A stretch of 64,000 nucleotides of DNA, taken from the NCBI GenBank assembly GCA_016630955.3, contig CM049993.1:1302001-1366000 (forward strand). The letters are read 5' to 3'. The notes under the pieces were generated by a model. The model was given only the letters and a program-made list of their open reading frames with translations, searched no databases and had not been told where the DNA came from. Origin of the DNA: Didymella arachidicola (Eukaryota; Ascomycota; Dothideomycetes; Pleosporales; Didymellaceae). The translations under genes and the position numbers were made by a program. This document shows, piece after piece, positions 28,301 to 40,263 of this stretch. Positions within the stretch are counted from its first letter, which is position 1. Each line of letters starts with the position of its first letter.

Positions 28301-29316
28301 GAACGTCCAGTTCGTTACGACGGGAAACTCGCCCAATTGTTCGCCGCTGTGCGGGTTCCACGCAATCGTTCGGTTATCCTTGCCGCAGGACAGCAGGATG
28401 TCGCTATCCTGGGTACACCACGATAGGGACAGTACACCCTGGTCGTGTGCTTGGAGGGTTTTCTCGGGCGCATTCGTGTTGCGGAGATCCCAGACCAGAA
28501 CGAGAGGGTGCTGATCAGTGGGAATGGCTGTGACCAGCCTCGTAGGTACTTCAGGGTCCCATGATACAGCGCTGACCGTCTTCCTGCCAAAGTGGTTCAG
28601 TGTAAGCGTCTCCTTCTTAGCTCGCACGTCCCAAACAGTGACAAAACCGCCACTGCTTCCAGTAGCCAAGATGTGCGCAACCTTCTTATTCCAGTCCAAT
28701 GTTGTGTACTCGTCGGGGTTTGCGCCAGCCTTCCCTAGGCGGAAGGTCTTCGAAGCATCGTCGAGATCGTGAATGTAGAGCTCGCCCTTAGCGCCGGCGG
28801 ATGCGAGGATGTTCGGTCGGTAGGGGTTGAACTGGAGGGCTTGGATGGGGCCGGTGTGCTTGTCGATCTGCTCGATTTGAGCGTCTCTATACAATATCAG
28901 CCTTGATCTCACTCATATGAGATCAGAATTCTCACCCTGCACCTGTCCGCAGCTTCTCCGCATCCCAAAGGACCAATGCGCCACTGTCGAGGGCCCCCGC
29001 TATTATGCCTCGTGGGTATTGCTCGCTTGGTTGACTCCATACAATATCGTTGAACCTGCAATACGCTCAGCTCCGTGTCGGCTTTCCAGACAGGTCTCGT
29101 TTAGTACCTCGACTCCACGTTCACTGTAGCAACAGGCTCGAGCTCCACTCCATGCTCAGTGTCGTCAAGCTTGAGCTCCCAGAGCTCCAATTGTGTGTCG
29201 CCAGAGAAATCGGCGTCAACAGCTCCAGATTTGGTACCGGTAGCAATCAATGGCTGCGTTGGTCCGGGCGACCAAGCAAATGTTGCCGTCCGGGGTATTT
29301 CTCGTAGGCGGACCAT
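25394..29316 (-). CDS. SEC31: SEC31, outer COPII coat subunit
   Basis: Five exons (29108-29316, 28936-29055, 25837-28886, 25491-25786, 25394-25438) give 1,239 aa with consistent phases. The N-terminus begins MVRLREIPRTATFAWSP and forms a seven-bladed WD40 propeller (about 1-330). An alpha-solenoid ACE1 region follows (about 380-750). Then comes a long Pro/Gln/Gly-rich linker (about 780-1110) that activates Sar1 GTPase and binds Sec23. A conserved C-terminal helical domain (SQPIFDILNADMQRVKAK) ends in DWIVGIKRL. It assembles with Sec13 into the outer cage of ER-to-Golgi vesicles. The last intron separates only 14 codons plus the stop. Confidence 0.95.
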
Positions 29317-29645
29317 GGTGGGCTGTGGTCGCACCGAGGCGGTCGAATGGCGGGCTTGGAAAAGAAAACCAAATCAATCTAGTGCTGGGGCTTTATAAGA
29401 CGCTATTCAAAGAGTTACACGTGGAGGAAACGTCTCAGACTGTGTTGCAAGCGAAGTTATTTGCAAGGCAACGGCATGCTTGACCCTGGAGCATCCACCA
29501 CCTGTCCCTTCCATCATCGGACTAGGAAGGCACGGGCCAACTTTGGAAACCTCAACCTTGTAAATCCCACGTGACATAGATTTTCTTACAGCGACTACAG
29601 CGATAACAAGTTCACGCGCAAACCCCAGCTTGAGATTCAAACAAC
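29317..29645. promoter_or_regulatory. Divergent promoter region, SEC31 and RRM gene
   Basis: 329 bp between the two start codons. No TATA or other motif stands out. Confidence 0.4.
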
Positions 29646-30166
29646 ATGTCGAATCTATCAGATGCATCGCGGTTGAAGGCCACGGTGTTTGTCGGCGGCC
29701 TCGATCAGGCAGTCACCCAGCAAACACTCTTCCACGCCTTCCTGCCTTTTGGAGATATTGTCGAAGTCAACTTGCCAAAACCAGATCTGCCCAACTCTCA
29801 CGAAACACATCGCGGTTTTGGGTATGTGGAGTTTGAGACAGCCACAGATGCCGCGGATGCGATCGACAACATGGACCGCAGCGAGTTGTTCGGATCAGTG
29901 ATCAAGGTCGCAGCTGCCAAACCGCAGAAAGACCACACAGAGGGTCTGGGAAGCAAGACAGCAGTATGGGAGCAGGTACGATTACATTCTCAATGGATGT
30001 AACAGTTTCGATTGCTAATGATCTCCAGGAGGGCTGGCTGGCGAAGCACGCTGTAAGCGAGGAAGATCGTCAAGCCACCGAACAGCAGCAAGTTGAAGAC
30101 GACGGTCCCATGGACCCCATGCAAGGTTTAGAGGGTCTTGACGAAGCAGGGCCCAAGGCTGCATGA
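29646..30166 (+). CDS. RRM RNA-binding protein, cyclophilin-E-type RRM
   Basis: Two exons (29646-29975, 30029-30166) with a 53-nt GT-AG intron give 155 aa. A single RRM occupies about residues 12-92, with RNP2 VFVGGL and RNP1 RGFGYVEF. After it comes AAAKPQKDHTEG, then a short tail with EGWLAKHAVSEEDR. The RRM resembles that of the spliceosome-associated cyclophilin PPIE/Cyp33, but here there is no isomerase domain. Likely a nuclear pre-mRNA factor (inference). Confidence 0.85.
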
Positions 30167-30544
30167 AGAGGTGCACGAAAAGCCTCAAAATTCAGTCAAT
30201 CATAGCATGCAAGGCGTTAGGGCGTAATCGAAAGATGAGGTGGGGTATGGGGTATTGCATACGGGTGTTTTGTGTTGTGTTGAGTCGTGCTGGAACAGGT
30301 CCGAGATACCATCTCCCTGAGCACCGAACGACGGATTATATCAACAGGATCTTCGGACTTCTTTAACCTCAAACCTTCCACTTGAGACAATATTTGCGAT
30401 GCCAGTGACTCTGGAACAGACGTATGCAGCACAAAGGAAACTCCATGATCGATTTCAGTTTTCGGTGATGGTCTACATGTCCAGCTGTTGTATACACAGA
30501 GCTCGTTCGCCCAGAAGGATCCAATTTGTCTTGCCAGGAGTCTA
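30167..30544. other. Intergenic between convergent genes
   Basis: 378 bp between the RRM gene stop and the stop of the small mitochondrial gene. Nothing distinct seen. Confidence 0.5.
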
Positions 30545-31085
30545 CTACTCCTTACCCTGCCTCTTGAGACGGAGGGTCTTGTCAACCCAGAGTTTCCTGC
30601 CAAGAGAGAAGAAGGCCATGACGACGGCAACGCTGGGATATATCAGACCACCGGTCTTCGCACCCCGCATATCGCAAATAATGGACTTACCCGAGGACGA
30701 TGACTGCAGGGAATATTAGCAGATGCTTAAACGCAATCTATAGAGAGTGAATGACATACTCAAAGGCCAAATCTCAGTGGGGATGTTCTTGAGCTGGCGG
30801 AGGCGCTGCGAGGCAGTATGGGCTATAGCGTTGTCAATTACGGTCCTGTCGTGTTGTGCCCTAGCCAATTGGCTTACCGCTCTGCTCCTGCTTCTATTCA
30901 CACCATTAGCATATGTTCTGCGAGCATGTGGGGGAGCAGGATGGGCGTACGGGGACAGGACTGCGCATCTGCAGTGTCTGGCGCACAAAGAGCTGGGGGC
31001 TTGCGCGCATCGACATGCGGGGGGTCTGGCGCATCATCATCATGGCCGAAGGGCGCATGGCCATGGCACGAGTAGCTTTGAACAT
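30545..31085 (-). CDS. Small mitochondrial protein, MLRQ/B12D-like (probable)
   Basis: Reconstructed from four exons (30951-31085, 30760-30805, 30691-30703, 30545-30632), encoding 93 aa. All introns are GT-AG with matching phases. The third exon is only 13 nt. The first ~45 residues are Met/Arg-rich with no acidic residue, a mitochondrial presequence. A single membrane helix follows (PLIIVLGVAVVMAFFSLG), then a matrix-type tail DKTLRLKRQ. This layout matches fungal NADH-ubiquinone reductase MLRQ/B12D-domain proteins. The family call rests on layout and tail and is moderate. The first intron (145 nt) is the least certain join. Confidence 0.55.
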
Positions 31086-31334
31086 GGCGGTGGTGGAGTG
31101 GAGAGTGGAGAGTCGTGGTGTTGCTGGATTACGTGCGGTGCCGTCACAGGAGCTTCACGCTGAAGCTCGCTCGTCACGTCGGAGGTTGCAAGCCCGGCAT
31201 TCGCCGAGTCGCTAATTGGCTGTGTGGAGTCAAAGCGCAGTCAGCCCATCGCCAACTTCACTGACGACAAGACGTCTACCACCAGCCATTGCCGCCACAG
31301 CACCCCTCTCCACTCCACCAAAACCACCGCGATC
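31086..31334. promoter_or_regulatory. Bidirectional promoter of two mitochondrial genes
   Basis: 249 bp between the ATGs of the MLRQ-like gene (minus) and COX12 (plus). It contains ATTGGCT (a CCAAT box on the minus strand) near 31214-31221. CCAAT boxes bound by the HAP complex are typical of respiratory genes. Confidence 0.45.
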
Positions 31335-31834
31335 ATGTCTGACAACGAGAACGGCGATGAGTTGGTGACGAAGCCCTTCAAGTTCGTAACTGGTACGCCG
31401 CCCCGAGCTCCCGCACAGCTCCACTGAGAACAACTGCTAACCTCACTCCACAGCTGGTATGACGAACCCCGTACTCTCGCCGCGTCCCGCACGCGCACAA
31501 TGGCCCTCCTTTCGAGATTCGAACCTGCGACAGACGATACAGTATGCTGACTAGCTCCGCGCGCCACAGGCTTCGACGCTCGCTTCCCCAACCAGAACCA
31601 GACCAAGCACTGCTGGCAGAACTACGTCGACTACCACAAGTGCATCATCGCCAAGGGCGAGGACTTTGCTCCCTGCCGCCAGGTGCGCCTCAATAGGACC
31701 TGCGCAGATAGGACGGGTGTGCTAATGGACCGCAGTTCATGCTGGCTTACAAGTCGCTCTGCCCCAGCGGCTGGACCGCACGATGGGACGACCAGCGTGA
31801 GGCCGGCAACTTCCCCGTCAACCTCAACCAGTAA
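31335..31834 (+). CDS. COX12: Cytochrome c oxidase subunit VIb (COX12)
   Basis: Three exons (31335-31392, 31570-31682, 31736-31834), 89 aa. The twin-cysteine helical hairpin is canonical: CWQNYVDYHKC (C-X9-C) and CRQFMLAYKSLC (C-X10-C). The N-terminus carries no presequence, as expected for Mia40-imported proteins of the intermembrane space. The protein ends in the usual W-x-x-REAGNFPV region. It sits at the cytochrome c side of complex IV and supports assembly and dimer contacts. The first intron is long (177 nt) compared with its neighbours. Confidence 0.95.
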
Positions 31835-33621
31835 AGTTCTCGACACGAAGAAGCTTGCGCATAGATGTAAAGAGGTGGGGAAGAGTGGATCACAGTCTGG
31901 CATATGCACCTCAGTACTTGTACCATATCGATCGACACAATGCAGCTTTGATTCCACAACAACACAGCTTCACCAGTGAGCTTCAACTTCTGGCTATCTA
32001 ATTGTCGGAATTGACGCACTGAACTCATGAGCTCAATATGGCAGCTGCAGATACCCCTCACGTAAATCGTCCCTTGGATAAGCTTCTTGGCACCAGGTCA
32101 GCCATGCCCCTCACAAGCCTTCTTGGGACGTTCCTGCTAGCCTTTGATGTTCCATGCACGTCTTGAGAAAGCCACGGCATAATCTTCCAGAAGAAGATAT
32201 TAACTTCCTACCGCCTTCATCACTTCAGCCCCTGAAGAGAATAACATTGTAGCGCAATTTCCAGTGGATTATGCACTGAAGCATAATCGACTTTATCTGA
32301 TTTCGTCCTCACCCACTCGGCGACCAGGAACGGGCACCTCCACTGAACAGCTTCCATTTGAACACATAAACAGCTCGGGCCGGCGCATCCGCGACGGCAT
32401 GGCATAGACTATTACAGCAGTAGTCGTGATGGTCATTTAGAGCTTCCCGTGCATGTTTATGAAGAGTGCGGTGCCTTTCCGTCTCGTTGGTTTCGCACTA
32501 AATGGTTGTAGCAAACTACTTCTGCTTCACTCACGTCGTTCTACGCAGTTATGCAAAGCAGCTGTGGATATAAAAGAACAATTTTGAAGCACAGGATGGG
32601 TGTATTGAGTTCCGGAACGGTACGGGTGGCATTGCCGCGTTGGCATATCCGCTCGGCTAGCGGAAGGGCGTTCAAATCCTCTTGGACGTCACCATGATAG
32701 AAGGCTCGGCTGAGGGTTAGAAGCGAACCCAGACACTCGCAGATCTCATTCAGCCCTTCCAAGACTTTATAACACCAGATCTTGCAAAATAAACGCTGTC
32801 TGCCGCGCTATCGTCATGTCTCACCCAGATATCACCACGCCCACCCTCTGCGTCACAACATCAACCACAACGAGCACCCCAACAATGTCAATAACTGCAC
32901 CAGTTGAATCTTTGTACCTTACTCGTTGTCGATCTCGAAGATCTCCGAGTTGCAAATGTCGGCATTGCGACCACCACTGTCAGATGCTTTGCAAAGAGGC
33001 ACCACAGACTACTCTCAACATATTCACTCTCGTACTTAAAGAAGTTGGGCATCTGATGATAATAGCCAGGGATTCTCTCCATTGTGTCTCGCCACAACTC
33101 TACAGGTTTGAGTCTTGGTCGGCGGGAATTGGAGGCTCATATTTTGCTTTCAGGCTCACCTGCCTCCTGCATCACAATTGCAGCTAGGTGATCATGGAGT
33201 GGGTCAACAAGAGGGCAGGACCACTTCAACGACGACTTCGCGAGTACAGTGCAGTCTGAGGGGTCTGCCTAGAACTGTCGCGCCTTTTAGCTTTTTAGAG
33301 ATGCTATGGGTGTCATATTGCTCCCAAAATATCCACTGACTGACTGTTCATACAGGAAATCTGCGTCTCACAGGCTGAGCGCCAATTCAACGAGATGACT
33401 GCTGAGCTTCCCATGGCAACCGTACGTTTTCAACAGCGAGTTTCAGCGAAACACGAGCCTGAGCAATGAACGACTCCTCTCTCATAACGACATGGTATTT
33501 TAAGCGGTCGATATTAGGACTGAATATATCCCACCTCGTTAGTTGTTGTCCCATCGATAAAGGCTGGTCCGTAACTTCGATATCTCGACACTACAGTCTT
33601 GATCTAAGCTTCAATATATGA
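31835..33621. other. Gene-poor interval
   Basis: About 1.8 kb. A 123-codon ORF (32816-33187, ATG start) and an exon-like stretch near 33357-33420, bounded by an acceptor-like TACAG and a donor-like GTACGT, hint at a small spliced gene. No product can be supported. Confidence 0.35.
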
Positions 33622-33942
33622 ATACAGATCATATCTCGCAACAGGAACATCAAATCTCATCTCATCATTCTCACCTTTCTATCAACCTCCGTCCTTGCAT
33701 CCCCCACAGACGTCGACACGAACGTCAAAGCCGGTCCTGTGTGCAAAAGACAAGGCTACCCCGGTGTCCGGGTCAATTAGCAAGGTGTGGGCTGCAGAAT
33801 CTACTACGCGTATTGCGACCATGATTGCAAAAGCCAGGGCAGCAAGAAAGGGTGTGCTGCTGGGAATGTGTCGTATACTCAGCCTTACGATCCCTCCATT
33901 GTTGGCTTCGGGACTTGCAAGTGCTCGTGTATAGTGCGCTGA
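33622..33942 (+). pseudogene. Broken small secreted cysteine-rich protein gene
   Basis: One frame is open from 33622 to TGA at 33942 except for an in-frame TAG at 33778-33780. It reads as a hydrophobic leader (LIILTFLSTSVLASP), a short pro-like region, then a compact region with eight cysteines ending in CKCSC. No in-frame ATG exists in the open segment, so an upstream exon may be missing or the start may be lost. The TAG could come from RIP or simple decay. It looks like a dead effector-type gene in a gene-poor stretch. Confidence 0.5.
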
Positions 33943-36900
33943 GGTAGGTTTTGGATTCTGTGGGTGTGGGCCTTGACTCTCAAATATTGTGTTTGCGAAT
34001 TGACTATCTCAGCGGTGTTGAAGATCCAGTATCAAAATTGAAGTGCACAACAAGCTGGGTTCGGCACCAGAAATTTTCTCGCATGTGCCCAGTCGCTGAT
34101 ACACATTCCGTACCTTGGATCTGTCCCCTTAGAGGGAGTTGTGGTAGATGTGTTTATTTGAAGTACCTTCCAGTGTACCCCTTGCGTACCTAGGTATGAC
34201 TTCTCGAGAAGATAAAATAAAACGGAGCCAGACGAGGAGTAGGTGCTGTTCAAACTAGATCGCAAATGGCAAAGTTTCGGCTTAGTATAACCAACTCACT
34301 GTCGTTCATGTGCAGTTCGGCAAGCTGTATACCTTGAAGAGTAGTGAAGAGTAGTGGTCTAGAGAAGATAGGGAGAGTTTCTAGGTATTGAAATCGTCCT
34401 CTGGAGTGGATCAAGACGAGTTCATGTCCAAGTCATGTACTCTATTTGCAGGTGGCTCAATATATGATGTTGTGTCCTTCATTACATGTCACTGTATATT
34501 CTGATGTGGATATAGTAAGGCCCTAAGGCTCAGAACAGCCAACGTGGCTGCCTTGTTATTCAGATCGTAACCATGCGCGCATGGTAATCGCCTCAGATTC
34601 CTATACGATGCCTCCTCTCTGACCTTAAGGCGCCATATTGCGCTTTGGGCCAATCTTCCACCCCGTCTCCCCTTTCTTCAACGAATTGTGTGCACGACTC
34701 CAAGAGTCATCAGTACCCTGTTCCACATGTTCTGAGCGCTGTTACAAGGCCAACCTTAGTTATTGCCGCCACCGCCGATTCGACTTTCGTATGCAGCTGA
34801 TGTCGCTGCTGCCTACGATAGATCTCACATGCCCACCGAAGACTGGTCGATGACAGGCCCACAATGTTTGCCAGCACGAGATGAGAAAGAACTATATCAG
34901 GACGAGGGTAATACCATTTGGAATCAAGGCGCTTTGATCTCACTATGACGCTGTCGCGATGAGGTTGGATCCGCATCGGCTCTCCTGAACAGATCACGTA
35001 TGCTCGCCACTTCAGATCAACATGTAACACGATGTTGCGTGATACGTTGCTTTACAGACTCGGTCGCCTCAGATGTTGGAGGTCATATTGACGTTTAACT
35101 GTGTCTTTTCATGGTGGACAAGCAAGGTGTTGATGCCGCCACCGTGGCAGCATCCTCTCATATTGCGTATAGTACCATGGGGTATACGGTAGACTACCAA
35201 ATCATTACTAGCAATCTACCATTTCAGGATGAATCCACACCTGTTCACATGATGTCCGTCCGCCCTGCGTCATATCGTATCGTTGCCCCCACTGCGCCCA
35301 GCCTCGTTTTGCTTTCTGCAAGATCGGCTGAGTTTCGCCGCGGGCGTTTGTTTGGAAGCTCACCAGGCAGCAGTGAGTCATGACTGCTATACACAACCAA
35401 CGTGATCAGTCTTGAATCAATCTAGCTCATAGCAACGCGGAGTCGGTCGCCAAACGTTGCAAACGTTGCAAGCACGGTCACGGTGTCAGCAGACTTCGCG
35501 CTGCCTTGAGTAGCCAGCTGGTCACGCTGGTGACGCAGGGTCTTCACCACGGCGGCTGAAAGCTGGCTTGTGGCGGCATGATGTCTTGCCTCCTCGACTG
35601 GCGATGCTTGGCTCCATTGCCTGGTGGAAACACGGTCCTCGCACAGTGATGGCGTCGAGGTGACTCAGCCCTGGACGAGCGCGGAATTAGTCGGCTTCCG
35701 TGGGTATTCTAGAATGTCTGAGGGCCGACGGTGTGACGACTCAAGGCCACTCGCGGCCCTCCAGCTCACGCAGAATTTGCGCTTGTGCACGCAAGAGGCG
35801 TGAGCTGGAGAATTTTCGGGCACACTTCCACATCCCGAGGTTCACGCCCAATCACCCATCAGCGAGGGATGTGCAGTGCATCGGTGAGAGCAGGCCCAGC
35901 AGGGCCACGCATGGCTCGTTTTTGGAGTTGCGTCCGGCACCAACACCTGGCCTTTAACGGAACACGTTAGCCGGGCGCCGAGCAGCGCAGTGAGCTGGCA
36001 GCAGCAGATCATTCGCGAGGCTGTTTGCGTCATGCACGAATCGCACCGGAAACGTAGGATGAAGGCATGAGTGCACCAGCCTGTGCGGTCACAGCAAACG
36101 GAGACGCAAATGAGGATTGTCGCATCTGCCTGGCGTACCGCAGCTGCTATCGAGGGGCGTGTCTTGGGTTTGGCCCCTAATATTGCGCCACAATAGGCAA
36201 CTTGACGCCGCCTGGGACGAGCCAATTGCCCGCAAATTATCAGGTTGAGCTACCGTTGGCAGGCGGCCAATCAGCGTGAGGTCATAGTGAGGAGTGCATC
36301 ACTTGGCGAACAGTGCCTTGAACTCGAAGCAGCCGAGGGCTCATCTCTGTGAACGATGATCCATGGACGAGCAAAGGGAGAAGACAGGCTGGCAGTGCGC
36401 CGCGAACGCGTGTTCCAGACGTCTGGTGTATTCATGGCATGGAAAAAGGAGTCGCCGAGTGCTGCAACGAGGCTTGGGTGCACGCCAGGCTGCACCAGCC
36501 TCACTGGCTTGCTTGGGCGCGGTCACTTGCAGGCGCAGAGGCGGGCAGTGTCCGCGGTGGCTCTGAGCGCTGGCAGGGCAGGCTGGAGCGGCGGTGATGG
36601 AGTGCAGCGCGCGTCTCACCCAGCGCATGGACGGCGGAACAAGCACCGCGATAGTTGTCCACCACAACGCTGCACTGCGAAGCCAAACATGACTGACGAG
36701 CACTGCGGTGGCGGCGACGTCAGTGGGTGTGATTCACAGCTGTGCGATGCTCTGTCGCGATGGCAAATTCTGTCCCAGCGTTGCCCAAGGAAGGCGCGAT
36801 GAGTCTGAAGGTGGTGGCAACTTGGGCCCGTGCGCCTTCCCTGCCGCGATGACTGGACGGGGATGGCAGGCTGTGAGTCGGGGGCTGCCTATTAACTGGC

Positions 36901-38171
36901 TGTCTCCGCGCATCCGCCCTCCCTCATCAGAACAGCAGCAATGGACTTCACGATACCCTACAGCGAGCCCTCGGGCCCCCAGTAGAGAAAGCAACACCCG
37001 TTGCCGTCTCCTTTTATCGCCAAATCCGTTGTTGACTATTCGCCCCGTCCACTACTCCCCGTTCTGTCTTTGTCCAGGTAACAGCCAGCTTCGACCCCGT
37101 CGCCGCCACGCTGCCGCCTACCGCAAGGACTCATCCCGTAACCTGCAGTCATCCACTGGACGACGAGGCTGCCTCATAAATCACACACGCGCCACACGAC
37201 ACCCACAACACGCTGCGCATAGCAAATCCTACTCTCCGCTCACACCTACTGCCGACCGCTACTTCCCTGTCCACGTCACCCATCACCACGCCTCGGACAG
37301 CATCATCATCTCCCATGCACAGCAACCAATAATAATACTCTACACACAACAAACGCATTTCCGGTTCTTTACCGCCGACATTCGAAGCTTGAGCCCAACG
37401 ACCACCATCCTACGGTAGTAGCCAACTCGAACACTTCTTACATCGACACACCAGAACATAGACATGCTTATCTCGGTCCACACTACCACTCCAGTCACTC
37501 GTCGCTCAGAATCTACCTCTCTCGAAAACAAGGCCTTCTTCATCGGAGGTTTCGCCTGCTAGAACCCTGTATCCCATCGAACTCATTAGCCTTTGCGACA
37601 GCACCAGCTGTTACAGGAGCTACATAACTTGAGTGCTTTGCGGACGGTCTCTCTTACAGGTCTTGTTTACGGTAGCTTCTGCAGCTGACAGTGACTGGAG
37701 TACTCTCTGGTTCTGCAACTGGACATCTTCGCTCAGATAACACCTGCTCGAGGATCCCTCAACTGCGAACTCTACACAACCCCACGCTTCGACGTGTACG
37801 ATCTCGACTTTGCTCTCTCCCATTTCCCGATTCTTGAAGACCGTCACGTCTATTCGATCATATCTCGGCTTATCACAAGTCCTATACGTTCGAAGAGCAT
37901 CCGCGACCCGGAAAGATATCAAGAACTCGAAAGTGCTCAAGACACTTCGAAATCATCACACGACGGATTCCAAGGTTATTCCGTACGGTAACTCTCATCG
38001 GTAATTTCTTGGTCACCCCACGACCACCCGATCACGCCTTGCGCCACATTTCGAGGTCTACTTCACGGTCAGCACTTCGAGACGTAACGTCAAAGCCGAG
38101 TCACATCTCTGCTCACTCCTTACTTGTCCATTTGTTATAAGAGCGTTGCTTGTTGTTTTCTTTCCGTCAAC
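33943..38171. other. Gene-poor interval, 4.2 kb, including a long cyclin leader
   Basis: No gene can be supported. The part from about 37,000 to 38,171 is rich in C, A and T on the plus strand, with few G runs, and leads directly into the cyclin ATG. It looks like a long 5' untranslated region or promoter. Open frames in 35.4-37.4 kb lack an ATG or any recognisable motif. Confidence 0.5.
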
Positions 38172-40263
38172 ATGAGCCTCGACTTTTACTTCCGTAACTC
38201 TGGCATCTCGCCGGAGAACCTCCCCTACGCCTCTGCCCTTTCTTCATCAGCTTCCTCCTCTACCTCCTCAGTATTCTCGGATGCCGCATCCCAGGCGTCC
38301 AGCACAAGCTCGACATCATGCCCCTCCAACTGGGAGTCGGATGAATGGAGCTCCAGCACCGGACAGATTGCTACGGCAACTGCCATTAACTTATCAAATG
38401 TAGCTGCACTTCAGCCTATCAGCCGTGTCAGCACCTTTCCGCAGTACCAGGCCTCGGCTTGCCGGGAGACTGCCCAGGAAAGGCTGCCAACGCTGCGCCA
38501 GGCTGACCTTGTTGCCCCCGTGGAGCAGCGACAACACCCGCGACGATCGTCGACCACTGTCCAGCGTGTTCCTCCTCAGTTAGTTCGACAAAGCGACCGA
38601 AAGGTTAACTTTGTCGACTGCCTCGTCGGTTAGTCCCATCGATATCCTCAAACCCTGGTTCCCCGCTGACATTTCCCTCGAAGATTCCGCAACCCAAATG
38701 GTTGAGGTCATCTGGCAGCTTTCTGAGCCCAAGAGCCGTTGCGAGACTGTTGCTGGACGTGGTGTGCTTCCCCTGCGCACTTTCATCCAGGAGACTCTCC
38801 GCCGTTCTCGCACCAGCTACTCCACTCTGCAGGTTGCTTTGTACTACTTGATTCTCATCAAGTCGCATCTGCCTAAGTATGATTTCACCATGCAGCAGCA
38901 TTCAGAAGACGCTCCCATGCGGGCTTTGCAGTGCGGACGTCGCATGTTTCTTGCGGGGCTTATCCTTGCCTCGAAGTATCTGCAGGATCGCAACTACTCT
39001 GCTCGTGCATGGAGCAAGATCTCTGGCCTCAAGGTCTGTGAGATCAACACCAATGAGATGGCCTTCTTGATGGCGGTCAACTGGAAGCTTCACATCACCG
39101 ATCCTATCTGGGAAAAATGGCAGGAGGTTGTCCTGCAACACACTCCTACCAACCCGCCGTCAGCTCCGGGTGCCAGCCTTCCCAACACCTGGAAGGACGT
39201 CATCCCTATGCTAACACCTGAGTTGGAGATCATCACTCTCAAGCCAAAGGCGGCACCAGTTACACCTCTCCGCCCTGCTTTCAGGCCAGCGCTCAGCTTC
39301 GGTGCGTCTCGCCCGCCAACATCGGCTGGCTTCGGTTCGCAAGAGAGCACCCCTACACCTGCTCTTTACCAGGCTCCTCGCTTCCTCGAGCCCAAGCCTG
39401 ACCTGCTTCCTCCCACTCCGATGCGCCTGGGTCCGCTGCCAACGCCTTCGTTGACGCCTCAGTCTGTTGCCAGCACTACTCCTGCAGCGAGTGTCCTGGC
39501 AATGAGCTCGCGCCGTCCTTCGATGTGCACAGCTATGCAGCAAGCACAGTGCTCGTCTCTTGCGCGCACCTGTGTTGACCAATTCAACCCAAGTGTCAGG
39601 AATGGCCTTGAGGCTTACCACTTCCCGAGCCGCAGGCCTTCGCTGGCGCCATCTGCCTCTTCGATCTCTTCGTCTCCCGAGTCGATGATCACAGACAACT
39701 CCCGCTCTTCCCGCGCCTCATCAATCTCCTCAGTCTCGTCTGTCGGTTGGGCGCCACCAAGCCAGGCCAATTTGGCCCGGCTGGCGACGTGCCGCAACGC
39801 GAAGCTGCCTTTCCCCGTGCCCTCGAAGTGCAACGAGTATGCTCCCAGTGAGGCCACATCCTCTCCTGAGTCTGTGGACCGCTACCAGATCGACGACGCT
39901 GATGCGACCCCAATGGTCGACAGCCCCGTCTCTACCAAGTCCATCAGCCCCTCGCGCAAGCGTGGCAGGTCATCCACCATTGATCTCCAGCACAGTGTTC
40001 GTCATCTGCTGAATACCTCTCGCCCGAGCTTCGCCCTCCACAGCCAACCTACCGTCCTTCCTGATCGATCCATTGCCCAGCCATCATTCTCGACATATGA
40101 GCATGAGTTGAAGGGGCTGCAGCCGCCCAAGGACTTTGCTCCCGAGTGCTCTCGTCTGCCAGTGCAGAAGGACTCTGGGAAGAAGCGGACCTGCTGCTCC
40201 ACCGAGGCGGCACATGCGTATCACAGACAAGGACCCGGCATGTGGAACGGCGTGCTCTTGTAA
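38172..40263 (+). CDS. PHO85-type (PCL-like) cyclin
   Basis: Two exons (38172-38628, 38684-40263) with a 55-nt intron give 678 aa. The intron was placed because the join yields VNFVDCLVDSATQMVEVIW, a continuous start of the cyclin fold. The Ser-rich N-terminal part is followed by the cyclin box (about 145-270), with TFIQETLRRSRTS, LALYYL-type helix (VALYYLILIKSHLP), ASKYLQDRNYSARAW and MAFLMAVNWKLHI. The remaining ~400 residues are Ser/Pro-rich and probably disordered, with many SP/TP sites. Such cyclins pair with the Pho85/PhoA kinase in morphogenesis or nutrient signalling. The exact PCL subtype is not resolved. Confidence 0.87.

Noticed and set aside
31495..31562. tRNA-like segment on the minus strand inside COX12 intron 1 (GGTTCGAATC)
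   Set aside because: The B box looks real, but the T-stem does not pair, the acceptor stem has mismatches and the total length is too short. A decayed tRNA or SINE piece cannot be excluded.
32816..33420. Possible small spliced gene (ORF 32816-33187 plus an exon-like segment near 33357-33420)
   Set aside because: Splice-like signals exist, but the frames do not join into a product with any recognisable feature.
36708..37418. 236-codon plus-strand ORF upstream of the cyclin gene
   Set aside because: It starts at a non-ATG codon, its composition is that of a CA/CT-rich leader, and there is no recognisable domain.
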